Shown here in pieces: positions 16,901 to 26,055 of a stretch of DNA of 64,000 nt. This stretch comes from Lewinella sp. LCG006. Its GTDB lineage: Bacteria; Bacteroidota; Bacteroidia; Chitinophagales; Saprospiraceae. Below the pieces are notes generated by a model. It was not told the origin of the DNA, made no database searches, and was given only the letters and a program-made list of their open reading frames with translations. Location: positions 1,789,501-1,853,500 of the forward strand of contig NZ_CP160680.1 in the NCBI RefSeq assembly GCF_040784935.1. The letters run 5' to 3'. Positions within the stretch are counted from its first letter, which is position 1. Every line of letters starts with the position of its first letter. The translations under genes were made by a program, and so were the position numbers.

Positions 16901-17867
16901 TATTTAGACTAGCTCCAGTTTTTTCGTTGTATTCAACCAGTTCTTGATAAACGTTTTCAGATTCTAAGGGCTGGTTAAGGGTAGAAAAAAGTTGAGCCTT
17001 TTTAAGTAAAAAACTGCTTTTATACTTTGTGGATAAGTTTTGACCCAACCATTGGTTCAGTAATCTCAGGGCCTCTTGGTATTGGCTTTTTTGAATTAAT
17101 TCATTAACCTTCACCTCTTGTTGGCGAAACTTTTTTATGTCTGATTCATCAAGAAAAGAGGACTCTTCACTACATATAAAATTTAACTTGAGTTTCTTAT
17201 ACTCTGACCAAAATAATTGAGTAAAACTCGAATCAAATACCTCGACGCCCTGGAAAAGGAAAAAGATCCTTGTCGCTTCTTCGTAATGCTTTTTTTTAAT
17301 AAAAATTCGAAAACTTTCTAGCAGGGATTGTACTCTTTGAGGACGCATTGCAACTATTGTGATTGCCCGTCCTCCTTTTTTCCCTTTAAATGAAGCCAAA
17401 ATCGGCACCTTCTTCCCCTCAGATAATTCCTGATCTACATTTTTTTTGATTCCGTAACTGAATATCCTACTAGAGCAGAGAAGCACTTCTGAATACATTG
17501 AACTTTCAACTTCATATCCACCATCTCTCTTCTTACATATATATGCATTTTTCCCTAACACCATATTTAGCTTTTTCTCTTTTGTGTTTTCAAGAACTTT
17601 AACTAACTCTGCTAGAACTAATTCTTTATTGAACCCAATACTTCCTTTATTGTCATCGATCGATACAATTGAAGCATCTTTTTCAACAAGGTTCCATCCT
17701 CCTATTAATTTTTCAAAGAACCTTTGCTTTTCTCCGTCCTCTCCTTCCATTAGTACAAAGCCTTCCCCTATTTCTAGTATTTTACCGAGAGGCTCCTTCC
17801 CTGTTGTTAAGAAGAGCTGAACAGTATCGTTCACACTCACTTCTTCTTTAAATATGTCCAGTATACT
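13926..17867 (-). CDS. Large multidomain protein: TPR-like repeats, Ig-like domain and AAA/STAND ATPase (ATPase 2)
   Basis: I prefer the ATG at 17867 (MSILDIFKEEVSV); an in-frame ATG exists at 17891. The roughly 1313-residue protein starts with a small beta-rich domain (about 10-60), then a long helical region with TPR-like repeats (about 190-380, for example 'YQEALRLLNQWLGQ', 'LDLAIASLERAKKKNPENQF') and more helices to about 790, an Ig-like beta-sandwich (about 790-890), and an AAA domain with Walker A 'YGLTRTGKSSIL' (near 945) and Walker B 'YPVFFIDEFSFM' (near 1050), ending in a winged-helix region. TPR or other sensor repeats fused to a P-loop ATPase resemble STAND signalling proteins. No effector domain is recognised. 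It forms an AT-rich two-gene operon with ATPase 1. Confidence 0.6.
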   Translation of the reverse strand, partial: SILDIFKEEVSVNDTVQLFLTTGKEPLGKILEIGEGFVLMEGEDGEKQRFFEKLIGGWNLVEKDASIVSIDDNKGSIGFNKELVLAELVKVLENTKEKKLNMVLGKNAYICKKRDGGYEVESSMYSEVLLCSSRIFSYGIKKNVDQELSEGKKVPILASFKGKKGGRAITIVAMRPQRVQSLLESFRIFIKKKHYEEATRIFFLFQGVEVFDSSFTQLFWSEYKKLKLNFICSEESSFLDESDIKKFRQQEVKVNELIQKSQYQEALRLLNQWLGQNLSTKYKSSFLLKKAQLFSTLNQPLESENVYQELVEYNEKTGASLNNISHLYFELGRLQSTDPNKLDLAIASLERAKKKNPENQFAINLLERLENKKKQEGGLNNLLDENNNKNDEEIESLVIDDYSEAQRTISELITVDLEEHRFTHPIIVSNDYSPTAARAQGILKEARDKQKSQQSDIFPLYLEAAKAYSQLNVGSYDVTEFYEAVAYYSMLKGNSLFSNFINKVRSNTIDNKRLSRLKDSACSYFIEAVNLFSPLDREKLQGILENYFKIHVLYFLVQRKYKFNIEEILGYSFSKIFDYCIKHNDEELERIAYKVLVDCGASSISTWNYLAKNHATQGLYGQFRISKRRERIFKIIQELEGVDFDISLKTGPFLKKVFEARQEKVSQLKSKFFSFSNIEFEPINFAVIKSEWNKLKQFNGILLETDREIQEEMNQVIDRIQPYLNRSEGEKTNLLFQVNKNIGSLLEDIRENTTYFGRVLYFDLLKKWQREVDQLLDKKISSALPEITIEVDPPYILKEEGNFVLPILLENTGKSTSTGFKMDIQFESTNHKSKIDYSHEDETEIAAGEQGQFLISLTPSLLTETKAVKAQFTVYAKSEGRILPERVFEFTLETEPETSLTYDDIPWKDGPIPPKDMFKGRRKLITDLAEHYLSPNRDKSYILYGLTRTGKSSILKYLADKIQGDTIRLNGEEKKIVVFQWDLSEAASQADASEFYEFLLKENLYEAFVDHCSKRGLKTPAYSFGSKVRFKDFGKILDLIKIAGYYPVFFIDEFSFMRNLIDKGTINNAFLHTIRQYTLNGQASFAFAGTYDIKQLIKDPRYGMTGQLVNTKEEQVNEILPAYAEELIRVIEDKLIFTSEAIEHIKFLSGNIPYFIQIICKYCGTYAVENQRSYIGYPELEKIIGILTGEIPESRKSEVQRLHEGCFQNNQFNPQDPPEIPALFSTIAYFNKGVKNPRGVSIAELERFWGERELSAFRPRLSAAILELLERKILTSKEEEGMATYRLSVDLFRRWWSYRYSDITLILNTLKDK

Positions 17868-18178
17868 CATAATCAATATTTTACAAAGCAAGGTTTATAC
17901 ATTACTCTTAATGTGGCAATTTCAAGAAGTCCACATTTTGGTTATTACTTTCCAATTTTACTTCAGTGAGAGCAATGAGGAAATTAGTGAAAAACATCAT
18001 AAGATCCTGAATGTACTATCCTTTACGGTCATTGTCCTCTTAAAGTTGCAGTCATTAGTTTCTCGATTAACTTGTGTTACTCTCACCTGCTTTTTCACAA
18101 GTGATTTTGTTAATTTATCCGCGCATCGAAAACAATTGACTTTCTGAAACTCCCGCAATTCTCAGTAGCTACCCCCCT
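17868..18178. other. Intergenic region between the ATPase pair and hsdR
   Basis: The stretch lies upstream of the minus-strand ATPase operon and downstream of hsdR. It is AT-rich and should hold the ATPase promoter, but I see no clear element and no convincing gene. Confidence 0.4.
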
Positions 18179-21148
18179 CTAATAATACGCCTTCACATAC
18201 CCATACGCCCGCTCAAACAACACCTGATCTTTGTGCAATTGGTACTTGAGTAATTCTCTGCGAAGTGCTTTCTGAACTTCTCGTTCTCCCACGCTAGTAC
18301 TCTGCCAACCTGGAAAACGTACAACCCTTACGATTTTGTCAATGCCTTCTACTATACGGCCTACTACAGCAGGCGTCTGATCTGTTTTCAGCTCCAAGAA
18401 CAGCTCGGTCAGGGCAGCTACCGGGGTCTTTTCTTGCTGGGCCTCGGCTAACTCTTTTTCGGCTTGCACGGTTTCTTTGGCCAGTTTGCAGAGTTCCTTG
18501 ACGAATTCGATAGAGGTGATCAGTCCTTGCTCGGCTTTATCGCGGAGGGCTTCTAAGCGATCACTTAGCTTGATGAAGGTCGGATCGCCAGCGTGCTTCT
18601 TAAAGCGCTTGATCAGGATCTTTTCTAGCTGCTTGGTTTTCTTGGGGTCAGGGTTATTGAAGATGTCTTCGATCACATCAGCATCCAGGATGAATTCATC
18701 TAGGTGGTGAACGCTACCGACGTGAATGTTTTCGTGGATGAGCTTGGTGGTTTGGGCACCTAGCGAAAACCACAGGAGCTTGCCAATATTATCCGATGCT
18801 GGTCGCACGGATTCGAAGACCTGTGACAACCATTTATAATCTTGATCATAGAGGTTCAATACATTATCAGGAGACAAGGATTCCCAAATCTTCGATAGGT
18901 ATTTGTAATCTTTGGCAAAGGCATCCTTTTTCTCATCGTTGTTGATCGCATCCTGGGCGGCTTCCAGGCCTTCAAAACCTTCGAGGGTACGATCTACGCC
19001 CTCAAAATGCTGCAAAGCATCTCGCATGGCTTGTGGTAACTTCTCGCGCAACTCGGATAAGTTAGAAATCACTCGCTGGATACTTTCTTCATCAAACTGT
19101 AGGGCCTTGGCGGCATCGTCGAAGACGCCAAAGTAATCGACTACCCTGCCAAAATTTTTGTTCGGATACAAGCGATTGGTTCGGCAAACGGCCTGTAGCA
19201 GGGTGTGGTCCTTAAGCGACTTATCCAGGTACATCGTTTGCAGGATGGGCGCATCAAAACCCGTCAGTAGCTTTGCCGTGACGATGATGAATTGCAGGTC
19301 GGAATTGGCATCATTGAATTCGTCTACGATCTTTTCCTGCCGACCTTTATCAACGCCCCATTTTTGCTTGAACTCCAAACTATCATTAGCAGAAGTAGAG
19401 ATTACCACCTTACTCGCTTCTTTCGGTAAGTGCTTGTCCAGCTCTTCTTTGTACTGCACACACGCATAGCGATCTGGCGTTACGATCATCGCTTTGAATC
19501 CGTGGGGCTCCACTTTTTCTTTAAAGTGGTCCGCAATGTCGGCCACTATTTTCGCGACTCGCTCCGGGGCTTTCAGGAAGGCTGCCATCTTTGCCGATTT
19601 CCGGTTGAGGGCATCGGCTTCTTCATCGGTGAGAGCGGCACTATCTTTGAATTCAGCGAAGGCTTTGTCAATCGTATCTTTATCTACGTGCACATCTACC
19701 AGACGAGGTTCGAAGTGGAGGGGTAAGGTCGCATTGTCTCGAATGGAATCGTGGAAGGTGTAACGCGACAGATAACCACCCGTATCTTCTTCGGCACCAA
19801 AAGCCCAGAAGGTGTTTTTGTCGGCTTTATTGACCGGCGTACCCGTTAGGCCAAACAGGAAGGCATTGGGCAAGGCCGCCCGCATCTGCCGCCCCAGATC
19901 GCCTTCTTGCGTCCGGTGCGCTTCATCAACCAGGACGATGATATTATCGCGGGTATTCATATTCGGCTTGGCATCGCGGAATTTGTAGATCATCGAAATG
20001 ATGATCTTGCGGGTATCTCGTTCCAGTAGCCTTTGCAGATCACTGATGCTATCCGTAGTTTCCACATTGGGGATGTCAGCGGCGTTGAAGGTGCCACTGA
20101 TTTGGGTGTCCAGGTCCGTTCGGTCGACGAGCACAATGACCGTCGGGCTTTTGAGTTCGGCCGACTTCCGTAGTTTCTGCGCTGCAAAAACCATTAGCAA
20201 TGATTTTCCCGAGCCCTGAAAATGCCAGATCAAGCCCTTCTTCACCCGGCCTGCTTTCACCCGCTCCACAATCTTATTTGCCCCCTCGTACTGCTGAAAG
20301 CGGCAGATGACCTTGATGCGTTGCTTTTTCTTATTGGTGGTAAACAGCGAGAAATTTTGCAGGATATCCAGCAAACGGGCCGGATGCAGTAAATGAGACA
20401 GCTCTTTCCCGATCTCGGACAACCCCAGCCGCTTGGCCAGTGCATCATCGTCTCCTTCCATGCGCCAGGGCGACCAAAAACCCAGAGGAGTGCGGATAGC
20501 TCCGTAGTACAATTCCTTCCCTTCGGTGGCAAAGGATAAAATATTGGGGACAAAAAGCGCGGGCACACTGTTTTCGTAAATATCATGCACTTCGTGCGCA
20601 CCATCCAACCAACTAATGGAGGGCCGGATCGGCGTTTTTGCTTCGCCTACTACGACGGGGATACCATTGATGAGCATAACCACATCAGGTATCTTGGTCT
20701 CCCTGTTATGCACCCGGTACTGGTTGGTAACTATGTACTCATTGTTGGCCAAATCGTCGAAATCCAGCAGGCGGACGGACACGTGGCGATTGTTTTCGCC
20801 GAAAGGCATCGTTTTCTCCCCCGTTAGCCACTTAAAGAACTCCTCATTGGCTTTGACCAGACCTACCTGGTTGACAGTAATCAAAATGGCGCGCAGCTTG
20901 TAGATGACTTCGTCGGCCAGTTCCGGGCGCTGCTCAATTTCCGGGTTCAACCGAGTCAAAGCAGCCTTTAGGCGGGTTTCGTCCATCACCTCATTCACGC
21001 CGCGTTGGATAGCTGAAGGCGGCGCATACTGCCAGCGAACACCGTTCCCGTAGGATGCCTTGGGTTCCTGAAGGGTAGCATTCAAATTCACTCCACTGAG
21101 TTGGTGGATGATGTAATGCTCTACGCTGTTGAGTTCGTTAAAGGCCAT
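18179..21148 (-). CDS. hsdR: Type I restriction endonuclease subunit R
   Basis: The 989-residue protein is the translocating, DNA-cleaving subunit of a type I restriction-modification system. The N-terminal nuclease domain shows the PD-(D/E)xK motif as 'IPDVVMLI' (Asp155) and 'VVVGEAKTP' (Glu169, Lys171). The helicase motor shows Walker A 'FQGSGKSLL' (about 309-317), the DEAH-like 'VLVDEAHRTQEGDLG', motif III 'FLFGLTGTP' and the late motif 'LLQAVCRTNRLYP'. Length and layout are normal. It is the last gene of the hsd operon and follows the TIR/STAND gene after two bases, so that gene separates it from hsdS. Its base composition matches hsdM, not the AT-rich insert. Confidence 0.92.
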   Translation of the reverse strand: MAFNELNSVEHYIIHQLSGVNLNATLQEPKASYGNGVRWQYAPPSAIQRGVNEVMDETRLKAALTRLNPEIEQRPELADEVIYKLRAILITVNQVGLVKANEEFFKWLTGEKTMPFGENNRHVSVRLLDFDDLANNEYIVTNQYRVHNRETKIPDVVMLINGIPVVVGEAKTPIRPSISWLDGAHEVHDIYENSVPALFVPNILSFATEGKELYYGAIRTPLGFWSPWRMEGDDDALAKRLGLSEIGKELSHLLHPARLLDILQNFSLFTTNKKKQRIKVICRFQQYEGANKIVERVKAGRVKKGLIWHFQGSGKSLLMVFAAQKLRKSAELKSPTVIVLVDRTDLDTQISGTFNAADIPNVETTDSISDLQRLLERDTRKIIISMIYKFRDAKPNMNTRDNIIVLVDEAHRTQEGDLGRQMRAALPNAFLFGLTGTPVNKADKNTFWAFGAEEDTGGYLSRYTFHDSIRDNATLPLHFEPRLVDVHVDKDTIDKAFAEFKDSAALTDEEADALNRKSAKMAAFLKAPERVAKIVADIADHFKEKVEPHGFKAMIVTPDRYACVQYKEELDKHLPKEASKVVISTSANDSLEFKQKWGVDKGRQEKIVDEFNDANSDLQFIIVTAKLLTGFDAPILQTMYLDKSLKDHTLLQAVCRTNRLYPNKNFGRVVDYFGVFDDAAKALQFDEESIQRVISNLSELREKLPQAMRDALQHFEGVDRTLEGFEGLEAAQDAINNDEKKDAFAKDYKYLSKIWESLSPDNVLNLYDQDYKWLSQVFESVRPASDNIGKLLWFSLGAQTTKLIHENIHVGSVHHLDEFILDADVIEDIFNNPDPKKTKQLEKILIKRFKKHAGDPTFIKLSDRLEALRDKAEQGLITSIEFVKELCKLAKETVQAEKELAEAQQEKTPVAALTELFLELKTDQTPAVVGRIVEGIDKIVRVVRFPGWQSTSVGEREVQKALRRELLKYQLHKDQVLFERAYGYVKAYY

Positions 21149-21150
21149 AA

Positions 21151-24100
21151 TTAGATGTCTAATCTGTAATTCTGATCACTTCTTTTTTCTCTCTTAATCC
21201 AATTTTCAAAATAGTCTGCGTTTGCTTTAGCAAATTTTCTTATCTCTTCCTTAGGATGCTCTAGCAATTGTTCCACTAATCTTTTCCTAGATTCTAAAAG
21301 TGGCACTAACGATCCAGACCACGAATAGCTATGTAGATCACTAGATAATTCGCTTAAAAAATCTTCATTCTCATGATATCTATCAAACATTTCAAGAGTA
21401 AGGGGAGACCATTCTTCTTCACCTTCTGGATTAACCATCAATTGAATAAAGCCAATAGCTTTTTGAGGAGCCTCAGTTGGAAATTTATTCATCCACTCCA
21501 AGAGCTTTTTATCGTCAAATCTCTTATATCTCTTCAACAGATCTTTAAGATTATACCAGCCATAATAATCCTTTTTTAGGATATTTGTGCTTATTACAGG
21601 CCAGGTTTCATTCCATTTTTCATCAAAAAGAACATCCAATATATATTGAAAGGAATAGTCTTGAAATAATGAGCTTTCTTTAGAAACTTCTACTATTTTC
21701 TTTGCTAAAAACACTGCAAGTTCACCATCAAAGTTGTTCTTCTTATACTCTTTGAATAGTTCAACAAACTTATGCATTGGAAACAGAGTGTAAGCATTGT
21801 TTCCTGTAAGAATTCCCTCCTTCATCAAGAGCCCTCTAACCAACTTAAGAATTGGTACACTTAATGTATCCATATCTCCCACACGAGTTTGGCAGAAATC
21901 GATAGCTAACCACCACCCGTACGGTTCTATTTCCTTAATCCGGTTGATGAACTCAATAAATTCTTCTTCTGGCAAACTAGTCAAATTAATGTATTGTAAG
22001 CCAGCCGTATATTTAGGGTTCGCTTCAATTAGCTCATAAAGTTTTTGTAAATCACTAATCTCGATTTCTAGCAGCTTTGTCATTCGAATTGCGTGGTGTG
22101 CAATTTCATGTCTAGAGAGATATAGATCAATCGTTTTTCTTTTGAATTCCGTTTCTTCTATTCCTGCCAAATACCCTTCAATCAAACTATTGTTCTGTTT
22201 TTCAACAGGAATTTGACTCAGTTTTTCAATTGTTGCTTGTACTAAACGCTCAAATCCCGGTTGTAATTCAGCTACTTTTTTCCCAAAACCAAAAGTAAAT
22301 CGTTGTTCATTTTGTAATAGAATGTCTATGTGATTTAGCCAGTCTTTATTTTGTGAATTAATGAGCTCCGCTGCAAATTCATTCGCTTTCTCTTCAGATT
22401 TATTAATAAACTCACCATTCGCTCCTTTAGAAGTAGAATAAGGAGCCAAAGCAACATTATATTCAAGTTTCTCTCTTATGGTACTACCTGAATATTTAAC
22501 TGATAGTTTTTCGACTTGCTCAATTATTTCCGGAGTGATTCCTTGACCTCCTTCTATTATGTATGCAAATTGCTGCCGTAAATCCTTATCCAGAGTACCT
22601 TTTTCATCAAGCATTCTTTCTATAGCCTGAATCATAGCCAAGCTATTTCCATTACTTACTTGAGAGCTAAATTTTCTAATCAAGACCTCATATGCTTTGA
22701 GCTGTTCAACAAAATCAATAATTTCCTTCCAATAATTCAGAACTTCCTCATTTGTCTCAGGATGATAATCATGTAATGTCTCACCCGCTTGTTTATCCGC
22801 TCCTCCCATTCTAGTGAAACCTTTTACCATTAAAGCTCGATCAAGAGCTTGTTTGATAATGACTATTTCTGGTTCTGTGGCGTCCTCAACTAAATTATCT
22901 AATAAATCCAACCTGCTTTTCAATGAAACTGTTGTGCCAGGCAAAATGCATTGAAATAGCTGACAAAATTGGAATGTAGCATTATTACTAATGGGTTCAT
23001 TTTCTGCAACTGATAACTTAAAGAGTAGAGTTGCAGCCCCATTAAAGGTCTTTTCTCGATAAACCAATCTCTCTAAAGCCCAGACTATATCCCTTCTCCC
23101 AATGTCCAACCCTTTTAACTCTTCATAGCTTTTATTACCTATTGCAGAATTAAGAAGTTGTAGCACTTTTTCTGGTTCAATTTCCGCCAAGCCTTTTAAC
23201 AGACGTGCTCCTTGGTTAGAATTGATAAACTCATACTGTGTAAGCAAACCACCGTCTTGAGTCAAGACATCAACTAACTTGTGTGTCCCTTCAAGGTTAT
23301 TGAGTTCAATCAAGCGATCACTGAATTGTCTTGACAGATTGAAAGTCTTAATTAAGTCTAAATACGCATTAAGTTCTTCCGTTGCTAAACTATGTAATCG
23401 TTGAAAAGCTAACTCCTCTACAAATACTTCTAGCATTAGGAAATCTCCAGTGATTTTCACAATTCCTTTCTCAGATAATTTGTCAATGATTTGTGCTAAA
23501 GCTTCAATGGATGCGATTCCAGTCCTTTCCAGAATTATTTCTAATTGATATCGATGTCTATCATAATAGCCAATGTGGGTAAATAGGGAAATCTCTTCAA
23601 GTAACCGCAGAACCTGCTCGCTATAAAGATCTACCCCTAGTATTTGCCGCCATTTGACTTGATAATTTGTTGAAAGACCTTCATCCCCTTCAGGAATTTT
23701 ACCGATCATGGCAATAGCATTTCTTAAATTGCCGTTTGAGTTCTCTAGAATAAACCTTGTATTTCTCGGGTTTCCGGTTTCGTTAGACAGCTTTTCTATC
23801 ACTTCATTCACAAAATCCCTATCAATATAATGGCTAGCCCCTTCTCCGTCTTCAGTATTTCCAATAGTTAAGAGACTTACCTTAGAATCATGAGGAAATT
23901 CACTGAACACCTTAGTGTGAATTTTAATAGGGCAATTATCTAGGATGAGAATTTTTCTTTGGTTCAATAGCTGAAGGTCCAACAATTTACTTTCAATAGA
24001 TCTATAATCCCCACCATCTAAATCGTAATACAAGATCTTTTCTAAGCATTCATCCCTCGGTAGCGTTTCATCTATTTCCTTGTACATCTCATACACTAGT

Positions 24101-24843
24101 CTTGTCTTTCCCGAGTTTTTGGGACCTACTATTCTTTGAGCTATCTCGGTATTGTCTAAATCTATTCTTAGTTGTTTGATGATATCCTTTGCAGCTTGGG
24201 TCGGTCGATAGATTGTAGTAAAATCTCTCTGCATCCAATTTTTATGTAATCGTATTGGCTTCCATTTTTCTTGTTGGTATTCAGCTTCAGAAGCTATTGC
24301 GGTTTTAATAGCATCATAAAAATCATTTGCTAAGTCCTTTCGAATTGATTTTCGATCCTCATAATTTGATTCATCTAAATTGTATGTGATTCCCCATCTA
24401 AACCCTTTTAAATCAACAGGCAATTCATCTGGCGATCCATTAGCTACGTTCATCACGGCTAAAGTTCTATACGTTCCTTTTGTAGCCCAAGCATAGCCTG
24501 TTTCCAATAAAACGTTGGGATTTGGTGACAATTTTCGATCTCCGATCGGGATACTGAACCAACGTTCATTAATATCTTCATCAATCAGTTCCGCATTGAA
24601 CCACTCTTTGGAAGAAGTAAATGTCAAATCGACGATCACCATATCAGAATCGGAACTCTTCTTAAGCATCTCTTCAATTAATAAAGGACTTCCGGGTGTT
24701 CCTCGAAAACCAAAATCTAAGGATACTTCTACCCCTTCCGATTTGAATTTTTGAATAGCAATTTCAATAGCTGACTGAATAAACCCTTTACCGAATTTAT
24801 CTTCCGTATCCATTTGGAATGCAAAAAAGACTTTATACCCCAT
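21151..24843 (-). CDS. TIR-like/STAND NTPase protein embedded in the hsd operon
   Basis: The 1230-residue protein has an N-terminal TIR-like nucleotide-binding domain (about 1-155) with 'YKVFFAFQMD', 'DMVIVDLTF' and 'NPNVLLETGYAWATKG', where the Glu (about 114) is in the position of the catalytic Glu of TIR NADases. It is followed by a P-loop domain with Walker A 'GPKNSGKTRL' (about 240-249) and Walker B 'KILILDN' (about 297-303), then a helical, repeat-like C-terminal region of about 800 residues that could be the sensor. This is the architecture of STAND-type immune proteins. The gene is strikingly AT-rich compared with the hsd genes on both sides and sits with gaps of 2-3 bases between hsdS and hsdR. 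An abortive, NAD-depleting or similar backup role is inferred, not shown. Confidence 0.7.
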   Translation of the reverse strand: MGYKVFFAFQMDTEDKFGKGFIQSAIEIAIQKFKSEGVEVSLDFGFRGTPGSPLLIEEMLKKSSDSDMVIVDLTFTSSKEWFNAELIDEDINERWFSIPIGDRKLSPNPNVLLETGYAWATKGTYRTLAVMNVANGSPDELPVDLKGFRWGITYNLDESNYEDRKSIRKDLANDFYDAIKTAIASEAEYQQEKWKPIRLHKNWMQRDFTTIYRPTQAAKDIIKQLRIDLDNTEIAQRIVGPKNSGKTRLVYEMYKEIDETLPRDECLEKILYYDLDGGDYRSIESKLLDLQLLNQRKILILDNCPIKIHTKVFSEFPHDSKVSLLTIGNTEDGEGASHYIDRDFVNEVIEKLSNETGNPRNTRFILENSNGNLRNAIAMIGKIPEGDEGLSTNYQVKWRQILGVDLYSEQVLRLLEEISLFTHIGYYDRHRYQLEIILERTGIASIEALAQIIDKLSEKGIVKITGDFLMLEVFVEELAFQRLHSLATEELNAYLDLIKTFNLSRQFSDRLIELNNLEGTHKLVDVLTQDGGLLTQYEFINSNQGARLLKGLAEIEPEKVLQLLNSAIGNKSYEELKGLDIGRRDIVWALERLVYREKTFNGAATLLFKLSVAENEPISNNATFQFCQLFQCILPGTTVSLKSRLDLLDNLVEDATEPEIVIIKQALDRALMVKGFTRMGGADKQAGETLHDYHPETNEEVLNYWKEIIDFVEQLKAYEVLIRKFSSQVSNGNSLAMIQAIERMLDEKGTLDKDLRQQFAYIIEGGQGITPEIIEQVEKLSVKYSGSTIREKLEYNVALAPYSTSKGANGEFINKSEEKANEFAAELINSQNKDWLNHIDILLQNEQRFTFGFGKKVAELQPGFERLVQATIEKLSQIPVEKQNNSLIEGYLAGIEETEFKRKTIDLYLSRHEIAHHAIRMTKLLEIEISDLQKLYELIEANPKYTAGLQYINLTSLPEEEFIEFINRIKEIEPYGWWLAIDFCQTRVGDMDTLSVPILKLVRGLLMKEGILTGNNAYTLFPMHKFVELFKEYKKNNFDGELAVFLAKKIVEVSKESSLFQDYSFQYILDVLFDEKWNETWPVISTNILKKDYYGWYNLKDLLKRYKRFDDKKLLEWMNKFPTEAPQKAIGFIQLMVNPEGEEEWSPLTLEMFDRYHENEDFLSELSSDLHSYSWSGSLVPLLESRKRLVEQLLEHPKEEIRKFAKANADYFENWIKREKRSDQNYRLDI

Positions 24844-24846
24844 ACT

Positions 24847-26055
24847 TTAGAAGATTTGGTTGATGAGGGATTTTTGGAGGGATTGGCCTTTCTTAATCTT
24901 TGTTACAAGCCCAGACTCATTAGATTCTATTTGATCAATTTCATCCATTAATCTACATTGAAAATTAATATTAGGAAGAGGTATAGGTAGCTTTCTTAAG
25001 CTTTGTGCATTGATGTTGCTTTGACTTACTCCTGGAGTGCGGTACTTTCTGACTTTTGCAAGACCAAATGCACTATTCAGATAGAAATTCAAGAATCTTG
25101 GATCTAATTTCTTTCGATCAACTTTCAAGCGAATCAGGTAAGATGCGAAGCTGTACAAACCTGGCACATTAAAAAGACTCACTTTTCCCACGAGATCGAA
25201 ACTATTAGTCCGATTAAATAGAACATCACCTTCCTCTAAAATAAACTTCTCAAGCTCATCTTCTTGCGGAGTGAAATACTTTAAATCAGTTAAGTCTAAT
25301 TTGCCATCTTGTAGGTTATTCATCCGCAAGATCGGTATTCCTCCATGTTCATCTAAACTTTCAGAAATACCATATTGCAACTCATCCAATGCAGTACCAA
25401 GCTTAACTACGCGAAATTTAGAGGACCACTTTCCATATTGATTATCATGCTCATCAGCTTCTCTGAAAATCTCATTTCTGAACTTTGATTTCTTAAGTTG
25501 TACCAGATCGCGCAACACCTCCCTTTCCCTTTCCACCACCTCATCCATCGCCCAGAGCAGTTCGGCGAGTTGGGCTTGTTGGTCTTTGGGGGGGAGGAGG
25601 AATTCGTAGTTGGCGAGGTCTTTGAATTTCACCCTTGGAGATAGACCGCCCGCAGAGTGCTTCACGGCGTAGTCGAAGAATTTATCGTTGTTTACTACAA
25701 AGGGTAAGAGCTCAGGTAACAGTCCTTTCCCCTTTACGCGCATAACAGTAATGTCGCCAGAACAGATACCCGCAAAAGGAGCTTGTGCTGCTTTTTTCAA
25801 ATAAGCTCTCCTACGGCCAAAAAGGAGATCCCCTACGGCAAATTTCTTGGTAAAGGTCGTTGATTCATCAATCCCAGCAGAGCGCCGTAAATGAATATTC
25901 TCGGCATCTATATGCTCCAAGCCCACAATATGCGTTAGGCCTTCCCCCGCAGCATCCTTCGTAGATTCGCGCACTTCGGCCACAACATCTCCAAATCTCA
26001 CGAGTGTCCAATCCGACTTATCAAGGTTGAGTTCTTCTTTCAATTGTACTTCCAT
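24847..26055 (-). CDS. hsdS: Type I restriction-modification specificity subunit S
   Basis: The 402-residue protein determines the target sequence of the complex. It has two target-recognition domains (about 17-165 and 212-370), each followed by a conserved helix: 'QLAELLWAMDEVVEREREVL' in the middle and a C-terminal coiled helix ending 'KGQSLQKSLINQIF'. Its start overlaps the hsdM stop by one base (TAATG). The DNA of the second half, from about 25490 down to 24847, is visibly AT-richer than the first half, as if the second recognition domain had been exchanged. Confidence 0.9.
   Translation of the reverse strand: MEVQLKEELNLDKSDWTLVRFGDVVAEVRESTKDAAGEGLTHIVGLEHIDAENIHLRRSAGIDESTTFTKKFAVGDLLFGRRRAYLKKAAQAPFAGICSGDITVMRVKGKGLLPELLPFVVNNDKFFDYAVKHSAGGLSPRVKFKDLANYEFLLPPKDQQAQLAELLWAMDEVVEREREVLRDLVQLKKSKFRNEIFREADEHDNQYGKWSSKFRVVKLGTALDELQYGISESLDEHGGIPILRMNNLQDGKLDLTDLKYFTPQEDELEKFILEEGDVLFNRTNSFDLVGKVSLFNVPGLYSFASYLIRLKVDRKKLDPRFLNFYLNSAFGLAKVRKYRTPGVSQSNINAQSLRKLPIPLPNINFQCRLMDEIDQIESNESGLVTKIKKGQSLQKSLINQIF

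Noticed and set aside
17027-17035. TGTGGATAA (DnaA-box consensus on the minus strand)
   Set aside because: It is a lone copy inside the coding sequence of the large ATPase gene and is expected by chance in 64 kb.
17854-18147. 97-residue plus-strand reading frame upstream of the ATPase operon
   Set aside because: No domain is seen; the composition looks like non-coding AT-rich DNA, and it overlaps the start of the opposite gene.
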